Below are positions 55,101 through 64,000 of a stretch of DNA of 64,000 nucleotides, one piece after another. Position 1 is the first letter of the stretch. The number at the start of each line of letters is the position of its first letter. The DNA comes from Trogon surrucura. Lineage: Eukaryota; Chordata; Aves; Trogoniformes; Trogonidae. Made by a program: the position numbers and the translations under genes. The stretch lies in contig CM036624.1 of assembly GCA_020746105.1 (NCBI GenBank), positions 2,351,562 through 2,415,561 on the forward strand. The letters run 5' to 3'. The notes beneath the pieces are model-generated. The model ran no database searches. It saw nothing but the letters and a program-made list of their open reading frames with translations, and was not told the DNA's origin.

Positions 55101-58100
55101 AAATTACTATGAAAACCTCTTGTCTTCTTATTTAGTTTTATGTTCTGGGAAAATACTGCTATCTTGCTCTATGTCCCTTTGTTGCAAGCGTGCAGAATTT
55201 CACTTTGAATACTTGCCAAAACTCTTCACATTGGTAGGACTTAGAGAAATACTCTGTCGCTTCCAAATCCGTGTAGTGTTTGTGTCATCCGAAAATTCCT
55301 TAGATGCAGTTTCTAGGCTGGGATCCAGGGTGGTGTGCAAGTGTAATGGAACACATCTGAGATCTGTAATTAAATTCTGTATTTTGCTCTTTCATACATG
55401 CACCTTATTTCTCCCTTTTAACCTTTTTGTAGCTTGGCAAAGGTTTTCTGGCTCCTATATGAGAAGAAATAGTGGAAAGTTTTGCTTTAATCAATATCCT
55501 TCACTACTACAGACTACTAATGAGTGTTCTACGACTTTGCTTGCCAATAGCTTGTAAAAAATGCTTTGTGTTTGTCTCAAACACAAAATACTCATTATAC
55601 ATTCTCTTTCATCTTTAGGAAGATTTGGCAACTTTTTATTTTGTGTATTCCCATTTAATTTAGTCTTGACTTAGAATTGTCTGTTCTGTGCACTCTAAAC
55701 TTCTGAGTGACTTGAGAGCTTGAATATACACAAATGATTTATGCTTAGAATCTTCTTTTTTTCCTAGTTTGCCCTGACAACCTCTTCAATAAAATTAAGT
55801 CTTCCTGTGCGAAATCCATAAGGAGATGCAAAGAGATCAACATTTCCTTCTTCCCGTATGAATCACAGGTGGGTTTTGCTCATCTCAACAGCAGGAAATA
55901 GCCTGGAGGACTATTGTCAAGTGTTGTTAACTTGCTAGAAAACAGCTAAATAGAGCATAGCAGGGTTTTTTACTGACAGTTTATATGAGAGACCTATTGT
56001 AGTTTTGGCATATTTCCAGTGCTTGCTTATACTTTTCAGGTGACAGTAAAAGCTCTTGGCCTCTTTGCAAGACTTGGAGTCAGTTGCAATGAAGAGGTTA
56101 GAGAAGAAATCTGTCCCTTAAGAGAAGGAAAGTATTCTGGCCTGTCGATAGTAAGCAGTGAAGTGTCTGGGTTTTTTTACTGCTTATACGGAGGTGTTAT
56201 TTTGACAGACTAGATAGGTTGGTACATAGGAATAAATAGAACTACTTGGTGAAAAGGAGAGCAAATGAATGAACTGAGGGGAGAGGAACAAAACCAAAAC
56301 CTCACAGAAAAGAAGAACAAAACCGGCAAGCTTTTTATTGAGACGGAAACACGGAAATCCATGTTTTTTCAACCAAAAATGTGAGACCACCAATGAGCAG
56401 TTTCCATAGGAAGCCACCCAGTGAGTGCTGAGGAGTAATTTGTTGCACATCCACTTCCTCAGATAGAGAAGGCTGAAATGCACTCTGATACTCACTAATG
56501 CACTGAACCCTCCAAACCCTGTCCACTGTTACAAGTTGTAGAACTAGTTGCGTTCTCCACAAGTCTTTCCTGTGTTCTTTGAACCTTATGAACACACCAG
56601 GGATCAGATACAAACCAAGTGGCAGGTGAATATGGGAGGGGTTGCTGCGATCCATGTCTGTATTTTGATGCGGGTTCCTAGTTTGGAGACACTCTCCTTT
56701 TAAATATCAAGGTGTTTTTTTTTTCATTACTTAGATTGAGAAGCCATCAGAGAATAAGTAGCATGGTGGTTTGTTTATTTTCCAGTTATGCTGATGTTCC
56801 CAAGCTTCGTTTCAAACCGGGTTTTGGGAGTTCTGCTAAAGCAGAAAAGTTTTTTAGCTTCCCCTGCCAAATAAAGGCATATGAAAAGTTTGTTGCCTTG
56901 GTTCTCTTCAGGATTTAGTGTAAAAGTAGGAATTGGGACAGGTTTTCTGAAGTGGAAAATAAGCAATGGTTAGTCACTTGTTTTTAGTTTAGTGTTCTCA
57001 GTATTTTGAGTTATGAGAACATTTTGAATCCTTAGCAAATGAACAGGGAATGTTAACTAGTTCTCCTAATTTAAGACCTGTGGGTCTGCTTTCTGGAGTG
57101 ATAAGAGTAAATAATCAGACTGAGCTCTGGGCAAAGTCCAAGTGATTTATCTGCTCAAATGAAACAAACATCTTTATCTGGAGGTACGTTCTCTGTAGTT
57201 ACAGAGTCCATCTGAAGCTGGAGAAAATCCATTTACTGACGATGGGATTGTTTCTTACTTTGCATTCCTTTTACTAAACTGTTGAAAAGGTTTTTCTTTT
57301 GTGTAGTACTAAACGTCTTTTATCGGGGTTTAATGCATTGAAAGAATCTCAGTTCTTGGAAGTAAAGTCTTCATATAGTAAAAAGATATGATGTGTATGA
57401 TTCCATTTTGAACAAATTTAACTTGATACTTTCTGTGATCATTCTGATATTACATCGTATGGCTCTGCCTGAGACACTGGATGATATTTAGTTCTGCCTA
57501 TCTCAAAGTTCCTCCATCTGTACACACAGTAAGCAATTTGAAAAATGTAGTAATTTATGTAGAGAAGGAGAGTAATAGAGAAAAAAAATGTGAGAACAAG
57601 CAGCAAATGAGCTCAGTAGGACAGAGAAAGAGGACTGGAGTGTGGAGGTTTGTGGTTTTGTTTCGTGGTTGTTTTTTTTCCCCTCCACCCATTTCTATTA
57701 TGTATGACTCTCTATCACAACATGTAGTTTTAGAGTGTTAGCAACTCTTTTGTCAGATATTTTAGACATACACAATTTAAGCCATTTCGTTTTCTTGATT
57801 GTGCTTTATGTAGGTGTTTACTCTCAACGTCCCAGATGCATTCTATCGCTGTTACAGTCCGACTCTGGAAAAGACAAAGGAGAAAGATGCTGTAATGCAA
57901 GTGATGGCTGAACAAATTGTTACCTTATGTGCCACGCTAAACGAGAATCCAGGAGTACGATATAAAAGGTGGGGCAAAACCAGCTTTTATATTTATATTT
58001 TATATTATTTCTATTTTTGCGTAGTGTAGCTGCCCTTACTTCTAAGGCTTCCCATATTGCTTGGTAATAGCTTGAGGCTGCAGCATCGCTTCCTTTAGTG

Positions 58101-61100
58101 TGTATTAATTGTTTTTAATCCACAGCTCTCAACTATGGAACGATAGGAGTTTGTGAAGTGTAGGTGGAGCAGCGAGTTCTTTCTCTGTGTGTAATCATAC
58201 AACAGCACTTACTCTCCCCCGTTCTGTAATGAACCACTTGTTTTATGTTTGGTCAGTAGGGTGATACACTGGGATAGCCCGTGTGTAATCCTGGAGCAGA
58301 ACTGCCACTGCTAACAGTTCTGCAGCCTTGATTTGCAAATCAAGGCATTTGTAAGTTGCTGAGACAAGTGGGATCAGGATTTCTTTGTAATAGAGGTATT
58401 GAGGAGAGCACATCTGGAGCTGTGGTGGACAGCAGAGAGCAGGGTCTCGGAAGTCACAGCAGGCATCTGAAACTGTGCTCAGAGTTGCCTTCTGTGGGAT
58501 AAGGTGAAGCGGTGCCTTACTCTCCGTAAAGGTTACAAAGTAATAATTGTTTTACTTTTTTTCTTTTCTTTCTTTTTTCTTTCTTGTTTCACCCCTCTGA
58601 GTGAGACTTTTAGGTGCTGGGCCATGTGCCAGCTAATATCAGTATTTTGGCTGAAGCTGTTTCTACTGTGTGAAATACCTGAAGCGTTCAAAGAGTGGAG
58701 TCGTAATGTAGGAGTGAAAAATATGTTGGAAATACTTAGAATGGAGTTCAGAAACGGCTCGTGAGACCAGAGGATCAATCTAGGGAGTTCTTTCTTTTTT
58801 AAAGGTAGCATTTTAGTATTTTGATGAAGAAATTTAAGTTATTTTTGCATGCTTCCTTTTTTTCCTAGTGGACCATCTGATAGAGCCAGCAAACTTGCAC
58901 AGCTTGTTGAAAATAATCTTGAAAACTACTACAAAACTGATGAGAAAAGCCAAATAAAGGTAGAAAGCGAGCTAAAACGTTTGCTTTTTTTTTTTCTAAG
59001 TTGGAAAAAAGTAATTTTTAATGTGTTTTGACAATAGGTTGTACAAAACCAGGTTTTATTTATTAGTAAAGGCAACTACTTGCCATTTAGGTTTTTTTGT
59101 GTGTGAAAACAGCTTAGAGGTAGTAACTGATGCAGTAAATCTGTATGTAAGCAAATAGAATTCGTGCCATCAAACTAATTGTACTTCAAAAATTTGGCCC
59201 TGGGATAATGTGTAGGGTGTGATACAAACCCAAAGGCAAGTAGGTAACTTGTTTTAACATCGCGTCCCGTTGGGCTGCGTGTTGAAGAGACTTCACTGCA
59301 GAACTGAAAAGTCTCCAATTAAGGGATTTATTGTCTGTAGAAATACAACTTTTCCCATAACTGATGTTTCTGATCTGTCACTGTAGATCAGGGCAGATAA
59401 GGGCAGCTGCCCAAATGCACAAGTGTGGGGGAAACCATTCGGACTTGGTGACGTTCCACTCTGCTACAGAAATACCAACGATGCGACTGTCGCTTGGCTA
59501 AACCCCAAAGCAAAACTTCCCGTTGAGTGTTTGGAGATGATTTTTTTTTTTTCCTGTGTTGCGGCATAGCGTAGATAATCTGCTCTGAAAGGCAAACAGT
59601 GCGCTTATTTGTGCCAAGTCAGTGGGAGGCATTTCTTGCGTTTGCTTTTTTGTTGTTGGTTAGGTGAGGTTACTGAATGCATTGCCATGGGTTAAGTGCA
59701 TTGCCTTAAAATTAGTATTTAAAATCACTGTGCTCTGTTTACCATTTAATTTTTTGTTTCTATTTCTCTTGATAAACTCAGGCCATCTTTTTAGATGTTT
59801 TCAGTTGTTTTTCCAAAAGTGCCTGCAGTGCTATAACTTAGTGTAAATAGATTTAACGTGGATTAACTTTGTATGTCTTAACTTTACATTTATTTGATGG
59901 CTTTCTAGGCTAAAACCAACTCCCAACTGATAATAATTGATCGTGGCTTTGACCCAGTATCAACTGTGCTTCATGAACTCACCTTCCAGGCAATGGCGTA
60001 TGATCTGCTGCCAATTGAAAATGATACTTACAAGCAAGTACTTTTTAAAAAACAAATCTGAAAGCTTTATTCTTGATTATCAGACTTAAGGAATTGTTTT
60101 GCTTAATTGCATCGTAGCAGTATTAGCTGCTTAGATAACGTAAGGCTTTCTTCACTTATGATTAGTCCTTCCTCTTGTATTTGTAACTGCCTCTTTTTGT
60201 TAACTTCCTTGTTGAGATTAGGTGGGATCTAATAGGCATTTTTGCTACATTTTGAGTCTAATATTGTATTTTTTAAAAAACAAAGGGCTTTGTACTAGAG
60301 GTGAAGCAAAACCGTGCTAGTGCATGTTCAGATTCTCCACCTTTTCTTTCATATTCTCAACCTTCTTGGCATAACAAGGCAAATGACACCAGTAACTGAA
60401 TACTGAGGAAAAGCTTAGTTCTCAGGAATGCTCATTTCTATAACTCCAGTCATTTCATTCGTGTAGTTGTTCATTCGTGTAGTTTGTTCTCATAGAAAAC
60501 ACAGGATTATATGAATCTGAAATTTGCTAGGTAGGAAAATAGAGCAGGGTGTTTTCTAGGTAGTCATGATCTTTCACAACTAATCTTGTAACTTTTTTTT
60601 TTTTATATTTTTCTGCTTTCTAGCTGTATCCACTGTGAGTTTCTATAAATGTGTAATTATGTGGTGTGATTGCTGTCTTGCTTTATCAGTTGGTTTGCTT
60701 GTAGGAAAGTCATGGCTGTAGTGCTGTGAAGCATGCTTCATCTAGATGTTAAATAATTTGTCCTGCTTAGTCTATTTTGCTGGTGAATGAGATTTCCTTT
60801 TCTTTCTGAGTTACAAAATGTCAGATGGTAGATATAGAAGGCTGCACTTTGCAATTTCAATGTGTGTTACTTTGCACACAGTTTGCTCTTGAAGGCAAAG
60901 GGAGGTTGACGTTGAAAGCTGAAGAGAACTGAGTTGCATGTAAATGTATGCGTGAAACTGGCTACTGCTGGTTCAAAAGAACGTCCCGAAGCTATTGCCC
61001 CAAAAAGTAATTCTAAAACTCATCTGCTGCTTCTGTCTTCAAAGATGTAATCTGTAAAATCCTGATGTAAATCATATTGTGTCGGGCAATAGCTTGGCTT

Positions 61101-63541
61101 GTAAGTTAAAACCTGTGTATGCTACTACTGTTACCATGTATGCTGATTAAACCACAACAATTAATATTCCAACAAGTTATGAAAATGAAGGGGGGGAAAA
61201 AACCCCAAACCATACAACTCTGAATTTTCTCTCGGAAGATACAAAACAGAAGGACCTGCTGGGAAGGAACGGGAGGCAATTCTGGAGGAAGATGATGATC
61301 TCTGGGTGAAGATTCGGCACAAGCACATTGCAGATGTGATAGAGTATGTGAATAAGTAACAAAAAGTAGTTACAAATGCAAGTTCTACAAATGTCTTTGG
61401 GAGGGAATGTGTTGGGAGATGTTTAGTAGGAATACAGGCAGTAGTGAAGATAGTTTGCAATTTAGGCTACACCCTGTTAAATAGTTGATACCAGGAGGAA
61501 AACATACTTTCAAAAATACAGTATGTACAGAAGTGTGCAATTTTACTAATATTAATTACAGTTCTTGAGGAAAATGGAAATAAAATTATTTCCTGGGAAA
61601 TGGGAAATATGTCTTCATAACTTTTAAATCTGAATGGATGCAAGTTATTGCAGTAAATGACCTTGTGCAGATATCGGAAAGAGAATGTTGCACTTCATTT
61701 TTCTGCGTTGAAAACCACTCTGTTCTGGAGGAGACTTGTATCTGAGGCTTTTACTTTCATTCAGAAGTTCTTGTTGCACAATTCTTCTAAGATCTTCTGA
61801 AGATCTTTTGGTGCTGGTGTGTTTGATTATTTTTCTTTTTTCTTCTCCTTCCTCCCCTCACCAGGGAAATACCAAAGCTTTTGAAAGAAGTTTCATCAAA
61901 AAGAAAAGAAACAGAAGGAAAAGTAAGTTTGTTTGTTTGATGTGTTTTGTTTCTTCTTAAAATTCACATATTGTTATTTTTCCTCATAATTTAATTTTTA
62001 GGTGACCAGATGTATGTAGTTCATGGACCTGTTACAGAAATTGAGGCTTATCTCAGTGGTAATTTTTGTGGAGAATGAAAAAAAAAAAAAAAGGGAAGAC
62101 TGCCACAGCAGGGGAAATAAGGATGTGAAATATTGTGGGGTAAAGTTTTAAACTTGTGTAATTTTTTCCACAGTTATCAGTATCTGCTTTGGCCCAGCTA
62201 ATGAAAAAAATGCCACACTATCGTAAAGAAATTAGTAAGGTAAGGGATCTTTTGTAACTACAGCTTCACAATAAATCATTTCATATGCTGTAGTTCTCTG
62301 TGTTGTTTAAATCTGGTTTTAGACTGTCATTTTTCTCTTAAGTGTACTATATAACTTTTCTCCAAATTAATATGTTCACCTGCTGTAACATTTTTAAAAG
62401 AAAACTTGTTTCCAGGTGTTCCATTTTAGTATGTAAAAAAACCCCTCACTTAAATGACTTGTGTGCTTTAAGGATTAAAAACAACATAGTTAAATGTTTT
62501 AAAAGATATTAGGGAGTCAGATCTCTAAGTAAAGCGTAAAACAGAGAACGTGTGTTGGTATGGAAGGATAGCTGAGAGATTGACTCTTGAAACTAGTAAA
62601 AATGAGGGCTTGATGTATTTTAAATAATAAAAAACTACAAAACAACAAGTTCTGACAGTTACTATGTGTTTGTTGTGTTTGGGGTTTTTTTGTCTTCCAG
62701 CAAGTTGTTCATCTTAACTTAGCAGAAGATTGCATGAGCAAGTTCAAATCTAACATAGAAAGGCTCTGTAAAACCGAACAGGTATGTTAAAAAAAAATAA
62801 AATAAGCAATTATTCCTGCAAACAAATAACTCATGTTTGCAGTAAGTTGTTGTTTGGATTTTTGTTTGTTTGGTTTTTTAAAACTGACCAAAGTAGTGTG
62901 TGTTGCCTTTTTTTAATCACTCTTTGAGGTAGTAGTATTATACAAGGCCCTTACTCTGCCGAGAAAGGAGTTGCGTTTAGAGTTTTGGCTTTTTGCCTTT
63001 GAATCGGGCTGATTTGGACAAGAATCATTTTCTTCTGTTCAAAACTCCTGTGAGATCACCGTGTTGCGTTCTGCAGAAGGAAGCCCTTCTCAGTTCTCTG
63101 GGGAAAAGTGCCTGTTAGGGTGAGGGATTACATTGTATTGCTTATCTCAAGCTGTAATTTGCATTTATATGAATTCTAGATATCAAACAGTTTTAAACAT
63201 TTAAGTGTTATGTAGTGTTGTTATAATGCTGTAACTGTTAAAATCATTGTCAAAGACTTCACATACTGTGTTTAAATTGATGCAACTTGTTTCCTGAAAC
63301 CTATGGCTGCTTAAAAGTGCATTTCAGAGCACACGAAACAGTGTTGCTTTTTTTTTTTTTTGACTGCTGACTAAAAATCATGTTGGTTTATTTTCTATTT
63401 AGGACTTGGCTCTTGGAACTGATGCAGAAGGTCAAAAAGTGAAAGACTCTATGAGAGTTCTCCTTCCAGTTCTGCTCAACAAAAGTCATGAGAGCTATGA
63501 CAAAATTAGAGCTATTCTCCTGTATATCTTTAGCACAAATG
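46129..63541 (+). CDS. STXBP3: STXBP3 (Munc18-3/Munc18c), 5' part: coding exons 1-14, truncated by the window end
   Basis: An SM-family (Sec1/Munc18) protein that binds syntaxin-4 and regulates SNARE assembly and fusion at the plasma membrane, for example in GLUT4 vesicle exocytosis. Coding exons are 46129-46171, 50935-50984, 51762-51843, 53992-54068, 54630-54708, 55768-55868, 57814-57968, 58869-58959, 59909-60033, 61239-61343, 61865-61922, 62174-62239, 62701-62781 and 63403-63541. They encode about 417 residues; human has 592. Protein landmarks: [13 protein letters not shown] start, [69 protein letters not shown] at about 234-253, [20 protein letters not shown], and [10 protein letters not shown]. 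All introns are GT-AG except intron 9, which is GC-AG. Intron 1 (4.8 kb) contains two CR1 copies. No frameshift is seen. Confidence 0.98.
46913..47245 (-). mobile_element. CR1 LINE 3' fragment in STXBP3 intron 1
   Basis: Reverse-oriented CR1: CCCAGAATGTTGGGGCTGG, CACCCAGTCCAACCCCTGCC, then the GTCTCCAGAGCAGGAGACTC landmark shared with the 20721-21280 copy. Antisense to the host gene. Confidence 0.88.
49165..49265 (+). mobile_element. CR1 LINE 3' end fragment in STXBP3 intron 1
   Basis: Sense-oriented CR1 tail: TTATGATCTTTCAAGGTCCC, TTCCAACCCCTAACG, then TTCTGTGATTCTGTGATT, the tandem 8-bp CR1 terminus. Confidence 0.82.
50935..50984 (+). CDS. STXBP3: STXBP3 coding exon 2
   Basis: Residues 15-31 ([17 protein letters not shown]); acceptor TACAG, donor AAG|GTATAG, ending phase 0. 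Confidence 0.96.
51073..51254. repeat. 91-bp tandem duplication, two copies
   Basis: Copy 1 at 51073-51163 and copy 2 at 51164-51254 differ at a single base (CATTATGG against CATAATGG). It lies in STXBP3 intron 2, about 90 bases after exon 2. Near identity indicates a recent duplication, or an assembly artefact. Confidence 0.95.
51762..51843 (+). CDS. STXBP3: STXBP3 coding exon 3
   Basis: Residues 32-58 ([12 protein letters not shown] to LLAEGIT) plus one base; donor ACAG|GTAAGC. Confidence 0.96.
53992..54068 (+). CDS. STXBP3: STXBP3 coding exon 4
   Basis: Residues 59-84 ([16 protein letters not shown] to FITPTKK); ends phase 0 at donor GTTAGT. Confidence 0.96.
54630..54708 (+). CDS. STXBP3: STXBP3 coding exon 5
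   Basis: Residues 85-110 ([18 protein letters not shown] to VYFTD) plus one base; donor GTGAGT. Confidence 0.96.
55768..55868 (+). CDS. STXBP3: STXBP3 coding exon 6
   Basis: Residues 111-144 ([14 protein letters not shown] to SFFPYESQ); acceptor TTCCTAG, donor GTGGGT. Confidence 0.96.
57814..57968 (+). CDS. STXBP3: STXBP3 coding exon 7
   Basis: Residues 145-195 ([16 protein letters not shown] to NENPGVRYK) plus two bases; donor GTGGGG. Confidence 0.96.
58869..58959 (+). CDS. STXBP3: STXBP3 coding exon 8
   Basis: Residues 196-226 ([17 protein letters not shown] to KSQIK); acceptor TTTCCTAG, donor GTAGAA. Confidence 0.95.
59909..60033 (+). CDS. STXBP3: STXBP3 coding exon 9, followed by a GC donor
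   Basis: Residues 227-267 ([18 protein letters not shown] to NDTY) plus two bases. Joining to exon 10 in the conserved frame (DTYKYKT) needs the exon to end TACAA with the intron starting GCAAGT, a strong U2 GC donor. The nearby GT (CAAGCAA|GTACTT) breaks the frame. Confidence 0.93.
61239..61343 (+). CDS. STXBP3: STXBP3 coding exon 10
   Basis: Residues 268-302 ([16 protein letters not shown] to KHIADVI) plus two bases; acceptor TCGGAAG, donor GTATGT. Confidence 0.95.
61865..61922 (+). CDS. STXBP3: STXBP3 coding exon 11
   Basis: Residues 303-322 ([20 protein letters not shown]); acceptor TCACCAG, donor GTAAGT, phase 0. Confidence 0.95.
62174..62239 (+). CDS. STXBP3: STXBP3 coding exon 12
   Basis: Residues 323-344 ([16 protein letters not shown] to KEISK); acceptor TTCCACAG, donor GTAAGG. 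Confidence 0.95.
62701..62781 (+). CDS. STXBP3: STXBP3 coding exon 13
   Basis: Residues 345-371 ([16 protein letters not shown] to CKTEQ); acceptor CTTCCAG, donor GTATGT. Confidence 0.96.
63403..63541 (+). CDS. STXBP3: STXBP3 coding exon 14
   Basis: Residues 372-417 ([18 protein letters not shown] to IFSTN) plus one base; acceptor TTTAG, donor AATG|GTAAGA. The next exon lies beyond the window. Confidence 0.96.
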
Positions 63542-64000
63542 GTAAGATAAGCTGCTGTATTTCTTATTTTTTTGGTCTCAATCCTATGGACTTCAACTCC
63601 AGCTTTGGGATAGTCCAGTATTTTTGGTTAACTTAAGCATCTATATTGGAGCTGGCCAGGTTTGAAAGAAATACTTCCCATCCTCTAGAGCTTTTTTCCT
63701 CAAATTAGGAGTAAAGATACCATTCATGAGGAATTAAGAGATTCAATACCAGTGCAGATCTGTACAGTGTTCTAATATCATTTATGTGCTTGGATGTGTG
63801 CAACAGTTTTTCTCCTTTTCACATAGTACTGAAGCTGTTAAAGGGGGAGCTCCCTGTCCGTTGCAACCTGAAACTTAAGTTAGTGGGGAGGAATTTGTAG
63901 TAGAGAAGGGAGGAAATTGGTGAAATGCCTGAGGAGTTAATAACAATATTGACTTCTGATCTCAAAAGTGGACCATTAAACAAAATTTTGTGTAAGGTGT

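Noticed and set aside
55120-55557. 145-aa plus-strand ORF in STXBP3 intron 5
   Set aside because: Length is unusual for an intron, but the composition follows AT-rich intron sequence, with no domain or repeat similarity I can recognise and no splice sites in phase with STXBP3.
62003-62059. Possible extra exon between STXBP3 exons 11 and 12 (TTTTTAG acceptor, GTAATT donor)
   Set aside because: It would add an in-frame stop after five codons, and the human protein continues directly from exon 11 to exon 12. It could only be a poison exon, with no evidence for one.

Overview
The window is vertebrate nuclear DNA and almost certainly avian. It has large AT-rich introns, GT-AG spliced coding exons, CpG-rich promoters, six truncated CR1 LINE copies ending in the bird-type ATTCTRTG 3' end, and one retroviral solo LTR. 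There are no prokaryotic operons, CRISPR arrays or mobile gene cassettes. Gene content and order match the vertebrate block HENMT1 - PRPF38B - FNDC7 - STXBP3 (human 1p13.3). I rebuilt every exon by hand from conserved protein sequence, splice sites and reading-frame phase.

Layout. 1-7.5 kb: no coding exon; AT-rich, with several plus-strand AATAAA signals. It may be the 3' UTR or flank of the gene preceding HENMT1 (FAM102B/EEIG2 in mammals), which I infer from synteny only. 7.53-7.93 kb: solo LTR with a 6-bp target-site duplication. About 8.8-17 kb: HENMT1 on the minus strand (six coding exons, 377 aa), the piRNA 3'-end 2'-O-methyltransferase, with a GC-rich 5' region ending in an unusual three-copy direct/inverted repeat (17062-17216). 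17.3-21.3 kb: CR1 copies and nothing else recognisable. 21.4-about 30 kb: PRPF38B on the plus strand (six coding exons, 547 aa), a splicing factor with a PRP38 domain and a long RS tail. 30-34.4 kb: intergenic. 34.4-45.5 kb: FNDC7 on the minus strand (11 recognised coding exons, about 802 aa), with a signal peptide and nine fibronectin type III domains, each on one phase-1 exon. 45.3-46.4 kb: CpG island shared by the divergent FNDC7 and STXBP3. 46.1 kb to the right edge: STXBP3 (Munc18-3/Munc18c) on the plus strand, first 14 coding exons (about 417 residues); the rest lies beyond the window.

The four genes do unrelated jobs: small-RNA modification, spliceosome activation, a probable extracellular FN3 protein, and SNARE-dependent exocytosis. 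What links them is shared promoter geography: HENMT1/PRPF38B and FNDC7/STXBP3 are both divergent pairs. I see no undescribed multi-gene system. The points most worth a second look are the inverted-repeat element beside the HENMT1 promoter, a GC-AG intron in STXBP3, weak splice sites before and within the RS-domain region of PRPF38B, an alanine in the SAM-binding motif of HENMT1, the one-exon-per-domain structure and orientation of FNDC7, and an exact 91-bp tandem duplication in STXBP3 intron 2.
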